A stretch of 64,000 nt of DNA from an uncultured Bacteroidales bacterium (GTDB lineage: Bacteria > Bacteroidota > Bacteroidia > Bacteroidales > Bacteroidaceae). Shown piece after piece: positions 59,887 through 64,000 of the stretch (the first letter of the stretch is position 1; every line of letters starts with the position of its first letter). The stretch is from positions 139,164-203,163 of the forward strand of contig CADCHQ010000010.1 of assembly GCA_902801325.1 (NCBI GenBank), given 5' to 3'. Below the pieces are notes generated by a model. The model made no database searches. It was not told where the DNA came from and saw only the letters and a list, made by a program, of their open reading frames with translations. Both the position numbers and the translations under genes were made by a program.

Positions 59887-61356
59887 CGCGCTTTCTTCTT
59901 CCTGCAAAGGCTTCACTTGCCTTATCTTCCAGCCGATGGCGGCCACGACAATGCTCATGAGTGGACTGAGGAGGTTGAAGAAGCAATAGGGTAGGTAGGT
60001 GAATGTGGGTACGCCGAGCACGGTCGATTGCGTCATACCACAAGTGTTCCAGGGAATGAGCACACTGGTGACCGTGGCGGCATCCTCGGTGGTGCGGCTC
60101 AGCAGGCGCGATTCGTAGCCCTCCTTGCGGAATACCTCTTTGTAAATGTCGGCCGTGAGGACGATGGAGATGAACTGGTCGCCCGTGGTGATGTTAAGGA
60201 AGATGCCTGTGGTCACGGTAGAGGATACGAGGCTCACCCTGTTTCGCACGATGCGGAGTATGACGCCCGTGATGCTGTCAATCATGCGGCTGGCCACCAT
60301 AGCTGCACCAAAGCACATGGCACAGAGGATGAGCCAGACGGTGTTCAGCATGCCCGCCATACCGCTGGTGGAGATGAGCTCGTTAAGCGAACTGCTTCCT
60401 GTGTCCACAGCCGTCGAACCATAGTAAGTGATGGCAAGTCCGCGTATCAACGTGGTGATTGATGGTGCAGAGTTACCCGAGGAGAGTGCTTCTCCTCCGG
60501 CTATCTCGCACAGGATGTGTGGTTGCAGGATGAGCGCCACCACGCCAGCCATCAACGACGACAGGAACAACACGATGAGCGATGGCACGCGACGTGCTAT
60601 CATGACGCCCGTCAGCAGGGGCACGAGCAAGGTCCACAGCGAGATGTTGAAGGTGTGCGACAACCCCTCTGTGTATTCACTCACGTGCAATTCCACGCCT
60701 TCGCCACCGCCTTGTCCTGCAAAGAGGAAGATGAGGATGGTAATGAGAAAGGTCGGCACGGTGGTGTACATCATGTATCGGATGTGGGCGAAGAGATCCG
60801 TTCCTGTAGCCGACGAAGCCAGGATTGTGGTATCGCTCAGGGGCGACATTTTATCGCCGAAATAAGCACCCGAGATGATGGCGCCTGCCGTCCATGCCTC
60901 TGACACTCCCAGCGCGTGACCGATGCCCAGTAGGGCTATGCCAATGGTGGCGATGGTCGTCCAAGAACTGCCCGAGAGCAATGATACCAGCGCACAGATG
61001 ACGCACGAAGAGACGAGGAATAGCTGGGGCGACATGATCTGTACCCCGTAGTAAATGAGAGTCGGCACGATGCCACTGATGATCCACGAGCCCGCCAGCA
61101 TACCCACACACAACAGGATGAGCAGCGTGATGCTCACCTCGCCAAGCGTGGCCTTTATTTGCCGCTCAAATACGCTCCAAGGCACGCGATAGACCGCCAT
61201 CGACAAGCACACGCACACCGCCATACCCATAAGCAGCGCTATCTGACTGCCTCCGCTCAGCGAGTCGCTGCCAAACAGCGATATCACCAGGGTCAGAAAG
61301 CCTATCAGCACCACCACGGGCACTATGGCCACCAACGGATGTGGAATCTTTGTCAT
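59875..61356 (-). CDS. nhaC: Na+/H+ antiporter, NhaC family
   Basis: 493 residues, about eleven membrane segments. Family motifs: LLSGSSWTTIATIGIALLGIG, GAYFGDKMSPLSDTTILASSATG (the conserved GDKxSPLSDTT), TGDQFISIVLTADIYKEVF and the C-terminal VLIPWNTCGMTQSTVLGVPTFTYLPYCFFNLLSPL. It exchanges Na+ for H+ across the inner membrane; close relatives exchange malate/lactate. It is a single transcription unit, convergent with cbiB. Confidence 0.93.
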   Translation of the reverse strand: MTKIPHPLVAIVPVVVLIGFLTLVISLFGSDSLSGGSQIALLMGMAVCVCLSMAVYRVPWSVFERQIKATLGEVSITLLILLCVGMLAGSWIISGIVPTLIYYGVQIMSPQLFLVSSCVICALVSLLSGSSWTTIATIGIALLGIGHALGVSEAWTAGAIISGAYFGDKMSPLSDTTILASSATGTDLFAHIRYMMYTTVPTFLITILIFLFAGQGGGEGVELHVSEYTEGLSHTFNISLWTLLVPLLTGVMIARRVPSLIVLFLSSLMAGVVALILQPHILCEIAGGEALSSGNSAPSITTLIRGLAITYYGSTAVDTGSSSLNELISTSGMAGMLNTVWLILCAMCFGAAMVASRMIDSITGVILRIVRNRVSLVSSTVTTGIFLNITTGDQFISIVLTADIYKEVFRKEGYESRLLSRTTEDAATVTSVLIPWNTCGMTQSTVLGVPTFTYLPYCFFNLLSPLMSIVVAAIGWKIRQVKPLQEEESALDE

Positions 61357-61381
61357 GTATTGGGCGTTGCGTTAGACCCCG

Positions 61382-61389
61382 CAAAGGTA
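61382..61389 (-). promoter_or_regulatory. -7 promoter box TACCTTTG for nhaC
   Basis: CAAAGGTA at 61382-61389 reads TACCTTTG on the minus strand, about 26 bases before ATG 61356. Confidence 0.5.
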
Positions 61390-61490
61390 ATGCATATTTA
61401 GCAACAAACCAAATAAATGGCTGAGAATCAGTTGTGACGAGATTCGCAATGCTCTATAAGGCCTTGTAGATGAGATAGTTCTAATGAATC

Positions 61491-61641
61491 TGTGACAGTT
61501 CCAGTTGTGACAGTTTTAAAACAGAGGGTATAACATCCTTCTTAAGACTTTATAACTAATTAATATATAATAAGTTATATAGTATATATATGGGTAAGAT
61601 ACCCTTTTTAAAAATAACTGTCACAACTGTCATCTGTCACA
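61491..61641. repeat. Inverted TGTGACAGTT repeats around an AT-rich core
   Basis: TGTGACAGTT at 61491-61500 and 61506-61515 (15-bp period). In inverse orientation AACTGTCACA occurs at 61616-61625, followed by ACTGTCA and CTGTCACA to 61641. The roughly 100 bases between are strongly AT-rich (AATTAATATATAATAAG, TATATAGTATATATATG) with CCCTTTTTAAAAATAAC at the inner edge of the right arm and GTTTTAAAAC at the left. The layout resembles iterons flanking an unwinding region, or terminal inverted repeats of a small element. No gene is present. Confidence 0.7.
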
Positions 61642-61995
61642 AATGTGAATTATGTTTCATCTAAAAAGCTGTAATACAATGAGATACGATATTAGTAAGC
61701 ACTCTGTGCCTAAGATTCCAATGCTTAGTAAGGGCATAAAATGCATTAAAATCCTGCTCTCACAGGCCTCAAAAGACAGGCTAAACCCCCATTTCCTGAT
61801 GTTATTTCCTCTATTTGGCAACAATATGTTGTTCGTAAATTCAACACCCAAACCTCACTCGGAAGGTGTTTTGTGGGCAAATGGTATGCCTCGTTGCAGA
61901 AATTGAGTATTCAAAGGGCTTTTTTACTACTTGTAGAAGCCATTTATTTCGACTTTTTGTAATCCGACGCAAACCCGTATAAGGGCACAGGGTGC
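61642..61995. other. Gene-free stretch without clear coding signal
   Basis: Short ORFs of 64-84 codons occur on both strands but lack start context and typical codon use. There are no tRNA-like cloverleafs. I see nothing further beyond proximity to the repeats on both sides. Confidence 0.5.
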
Positions 61996-62083
61996 CGAAT
62001 GGGCGTTCAAAAGCATCCGAATAGGCGTTCAAAAACATCCGAATGGGCGTTCAATAGCAATCGAATGGGCAAGCAATAACAGG
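61996..62083. repeat. Four-copy 22-bp array (CGAATGGGCGTTC units)
   Basis: Units start at 61996, 62018, 62040 and 62062, exactly 22 bp apart. Units 1-3 share CGAATGGGCGTTCAA (one A for G in unit 2); unit 4 diverges after CGAATGGGC. GAATGGGCGTTC is a loose inverted repeat (GAA...TTC). It lies between the nhaC start and the end of GH97. Confidence 0.85.
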
Positions 62084-62131
62084 AGGAAATACAACCGTTT
62101 CCCTCCCTGTGTTCTTTATTAGAAAATGACT

Positions 62132-62161
62132 TTAACCTGTTAACCTGTTAACCCGTTAACC
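62132..62161. repeat. Four-copy 8-bp array of GTTAAC units
   Basis: TTAACCTG, TTAACCTG, TTAACCCG, TTAACC at 62132-62161, each junction making the palindrome GTTAAC. It lies directly after the GH97 stop on the minus strand and may be a filler or a termination-zone repeat. Confidence 0.7.
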
Positions 62162-62164
62162 TTT

Positions 62165-64000
62165 TTACTTTATCCTCCTCAACTGCATGGCGAAGCCACC
62201 GCCGGAAGCCATGTGGACGGGTAGGTAGTCGCGCCAGCAAACGACGCCGCGCTGAGCCTGGAAGTCGGTGGCTACACGGTTGGCATTGGGACCATCGGTG
62301 AAGGATAGGAGTTCGTACTCGCTGGTGTCGTGGGGCAGGATAGTGCCGAAGTCGATATTGATGTCACGCTCGTCCCAGTTGGTCTCGCCTGCCAGGTAGT
62401 AGTTGCCTTGCTTGTCGGTACGCAGGACGATGATGTACTGACCCATCTGGCCGGCTATAACACGAAGCGACTGATAGATGGGGGGCAGGGTAGCGATGAA
62501 CTGGGTGCATTGCGGTTCGCGCTCGTAGGCCGATGGACTGTCGGCAAGCATGGTCAAGGGCGATTCGTGGACGATGTAGTGAGCCAACTGGTGGCAGCGA
62601 GTTCCCATGGTCATGGGGTTGGAGTTGACGGGCTGGTAGTCCTTGCGCGTGGCATTACGCATACCGCCGGGAGTGAAATCGACAAAGCCTGCCTGTCCGC
62701 GGATAAAGGGGAAGGTGACATCGTACTGCGGCATGTCCTTCTCGTCATGCTTCGTCCACTTCACTTCCTCCATGCCGAAGACGGCCTCGAAGTTGATGAC
62801 GTTGGGCCAAGTGCGCTGTATGCCCTGGGGCGCAAAGATGCCGTGGTAGTCGAGCACAAGGCGGTGTTGGGCGCATGTCTCTGCTATGCGGTAAATCATG
62901 GCTGTAGCCTCTTGGTCGTTGCGATCGAGGAAGTCGACCTTAAAGCCTGCGATGCCCATCTTCTCATACTTCTTGCAGGCTGCCTCCAACTGCTTGTCGA
63001 GCACGTTGAAGACACACCAGAGGATGATGCGGACGTTGCGAGCCTTGGCGTATTCGACGAGTTCGGGGAGGTTGATTTCAGGAATGGTCGTGAGCATGTC
63101 GCCCGACTTAGGTTCGTACCAGCCTTCGTCGAGAATGATGTATTCGAGGTGGTTCTTTGCGGCAAAGTCGATGTAATGCTTGTAGGTCTCGTTGTTGATG
63201 CCAGCCTTGAAGTTGACACCCTGCAATCCCCAGTCGTTCCACCAGTCCCAAGCTACATGGCCCGGGCGAATCCATGAAGTATCCTTCACTTGTGACGGTG
63301 TAGCAAGGGCGTAGACGAGGTTGTTCATGGGCATCTCCTTATCCTCGTGTGCAATGGCCAGAATGCGCCAAGGTAGTGTACGGTTGCCTGTACCTTTGGC
63401 GATGAAGTCCTCGGTGTCCTTCACATATTTCTGCACGCGCCAGGGGTAGAAGTCAAAGGTCTTTGGGAGTCGGGCAAACGACGCCTTCAGGCTTCCCTTG
63501 TCACTCTTCAGGAACATGCCGGGATAGTCCATAACATCACTCTCCATGAGGGTAACCTTAGCTCTTCCGCAATCGACGGTAGCGGGCAGGATGGTTTCGA
63601 GCGAACGTGCCTGAGAGAGAGGTGTCACGGTATAGATAGACTGGAACGCCATGGCCTTGGGGTTCTTCTCGTTGGTGGAGTAGGGTAGATAGGCCGTGCG
63701 GTCGGCTGTAAAGTTGAATTCTGCAGTTTCGTCCTTAATCTTCCAGTCCTTCTTGTCGAAAGAGGCGAGGACAAACCGATAGGCCACGCCCTCGTCGTAG
63801 GCACGGAACTCTACGTTTACTCCATTGTCGCCTTTTACAACGATTTGGTTGTATTTAACGTCAAATTCTGCTTGCCTGTAGTTGGGCGCAACAATGTGCT
63901 CATGCTTCGATTTCTTCGATGAAATGGACCATTTTTGCGTTTTTATCCCTTCAATATCGAGGGCGATAGCATTGTTGTTGGCATAGACGAAACGAGTGTC
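62165..64000 (-). CDS. GH97 family glycoside hydrolase, 5' end beyond the window
   Basis: 611 residues visible; the frame is open to the last base, so the N-terminus lies to the right. The N-terminal beta-super-sandwich shows VEFRAYDEGVAYRF; the (beta/alpha)8 barrel has HVAWDWWNDWGLQGVNFKAG, YIILDEGWYEP, AGFKVDFLDRNDQEA and LVLDYHGIFAPQGIQRTWPNVINFEAVFGMEEVKW. A C-terminal beta sheet domain ends in RDYLPVHMASGGGFAMQLRRIK. GH97 enzymes are periplasmic alpha-glucosidases (SusB) or alpha-galactosidases. The Asp in KVDFLDRND is a candidate nucleophile of the retaining type, which would favour alpha-galactosidase, but I cannot settle this by eye. The GTG at 63787 that could start a shorter ORF is inside the conserved domain and is not a real start. 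Confidence 0.92.
   Translation of the reverse strand, partial: DTRFVYANNNAIALDIEGIKTQKWSISSKKSKHEHIVAPNYRQAEFDVKYNQIVVKGDNGVNVEFRAYDEGVAYRFVLASFDKKDWKIKDETAEFNFTADRTAYLPYSTNEKNPKAMAFQSIYTVTPLSQARSLETILPATVDCGRAKVTLMESDVMDYPGMFLKSDKGSLKASFARLPKTFDFYPWRVQKYVKDTEDFIAKGTGNRTLPWRILAIAHEDKEMPMNNLVYALATPSQVKDTSWIRPGHVAWDWWNDWGLQGVNFKAGINNETYKHYIDFAAKNHLEYIILDEGWYEPKSGDMLTTIPEINLPELVEYAKARNVRIILWCVFNVLDKQLEAACKKYEKMGIAGFKVDFLDRNDQEATAMIYRIAETCAQHRLVLDYHGIFAPQGIQRTWPNVINFEAVFGMEEVKWTKHDEKDMPQYDVTFPFIRGQAGFVDFTPGGMRNATRKDYQPVNSNPMTMGTRCHQLAHYIVHESPLTMLADSPSAYEREPQCTQFIATLPPIYQSLRVIAGQMGQYIIVLRTDKQGNYYLAGETNWDERDINIDFGTILPHDTSEYELLSFTDGPNANRVATDFQAQRGVVCWRDYLPVHMASGGGFAMQLRRIK

Noticed and set aside
61652..62038. 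Short ORFs of 64-84 codons on both strands in the gene-free stretch
   Set aside because: They overlap each other on opposite strands, lack promoter or motif support, and partly run into the 22-bp array.
62330..63277. 315-codon plus-strand ORF opposite GH97
   Set aside because: Antisense shadow; the GH97 motifs are on the other strand.
63788..64000. Treating GTG 63787 as the start of GH97
   Set aside because: The frame stays open and family-like (VEFRAYDEGVAYRF) to the window edge, so the gene is truncated by the window.

Overview
The window looks like chromosomal DNA of an anaerobic Bacteroidales bacterium, most likely Prevotellaceae. Supporting this are many TAnnTTTG promoter boxes (usually TATCTTTG, some with a TTG about 19-20 bases upstream), start codons without Shine-Dalgarno sequences, SusB-like GH97, GH95 and GH2 glycosidases with Bacteroidetes signal peptides, TonB receptors, a pyruvate:ferredoxin oxidoreductase, a CbiK lipoprotein with an acidic run after its cysteine, and HU-like proteins with long basic tails. 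I ran no search, so the genus is an inference.

Layout. 0-11 kb: a minus-strand glycan-degradation block (GH95 alpha-L-fucosidase, a small secreted protein, a broken glycosidase, a large multidomain secreted metallopeptidase, a GH2 beta-galactosidase), with a divergent AraC regulator at 11.2 kb. 12.4 kb: an HU-like protein behind a five-copy operator-like array. 13.1-19.7 kb: a complete tryptophan operon, trpBEGDCFA, behind a leader peptide with three consecutive Trp codons and a terminator. 19.7-31.8 kb: panE-like, serB, hemolysin III, low-molecular-weight phosphatase, YgjP-like peptidase, cstA, an ECF sigma module, an M28 peptidase, a six-hairpin glycosidase and a Dcu transporter. 32-38.5 kb: nifJ, an AAA ATPase and a GH10-like lyase/hydrolase. 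38.6-59.9 kb: a cobalamin region. 59.9-61.4 kb: nhaC. 61.4-62.2 kb: a gene-free, repeat-rich stretch. 62.2-64 kb: a GH97 gene running off the right edge.

The cobalamin region holds BtuF/BtuC-like uptake genes, four fused or bifunctional corrin-ring proteins (CobK-CbiD, CbiG-CobM, CbiE-CbiT, CobJ-CbiC), two TonB receptors, a lipoprotein cobaltochelatase CbiK, an adenosylcobalamin riboswitch, a CbiA split in two by a frame change, CobQ, CobD and CbiB. CbiG, CbiD and CbiK indicate the anaerobic (early cobalt insertion) route. CbiL/CobI, the adenosyltransferase, the lower-ligand genes and BtuD are not in the window.

The most unusual signals are: (1) a family of about ten short GC-rich palindromic elements that sit in frame inside coding sequences, all between 41.6 and 59.7 kb and nearly all in cobalamin genes, including one at the CobJ-CbiC fusion joint; (2) three unrelated repeat arrays that all have a period of exactly 22 bp (five copies before the HU gene, three 16-bp palindromes before the second TonB receptor, four copies at 62.0 kb); (3) divergent promoter pairs with a constant 43-44 bp between -7 boxes, built from AT-rich filler sequence, several apparently giving leaderless mRNAs; (4) inverted TGTGACAGTT repeats around an AT-rich core at 61.5 kb.
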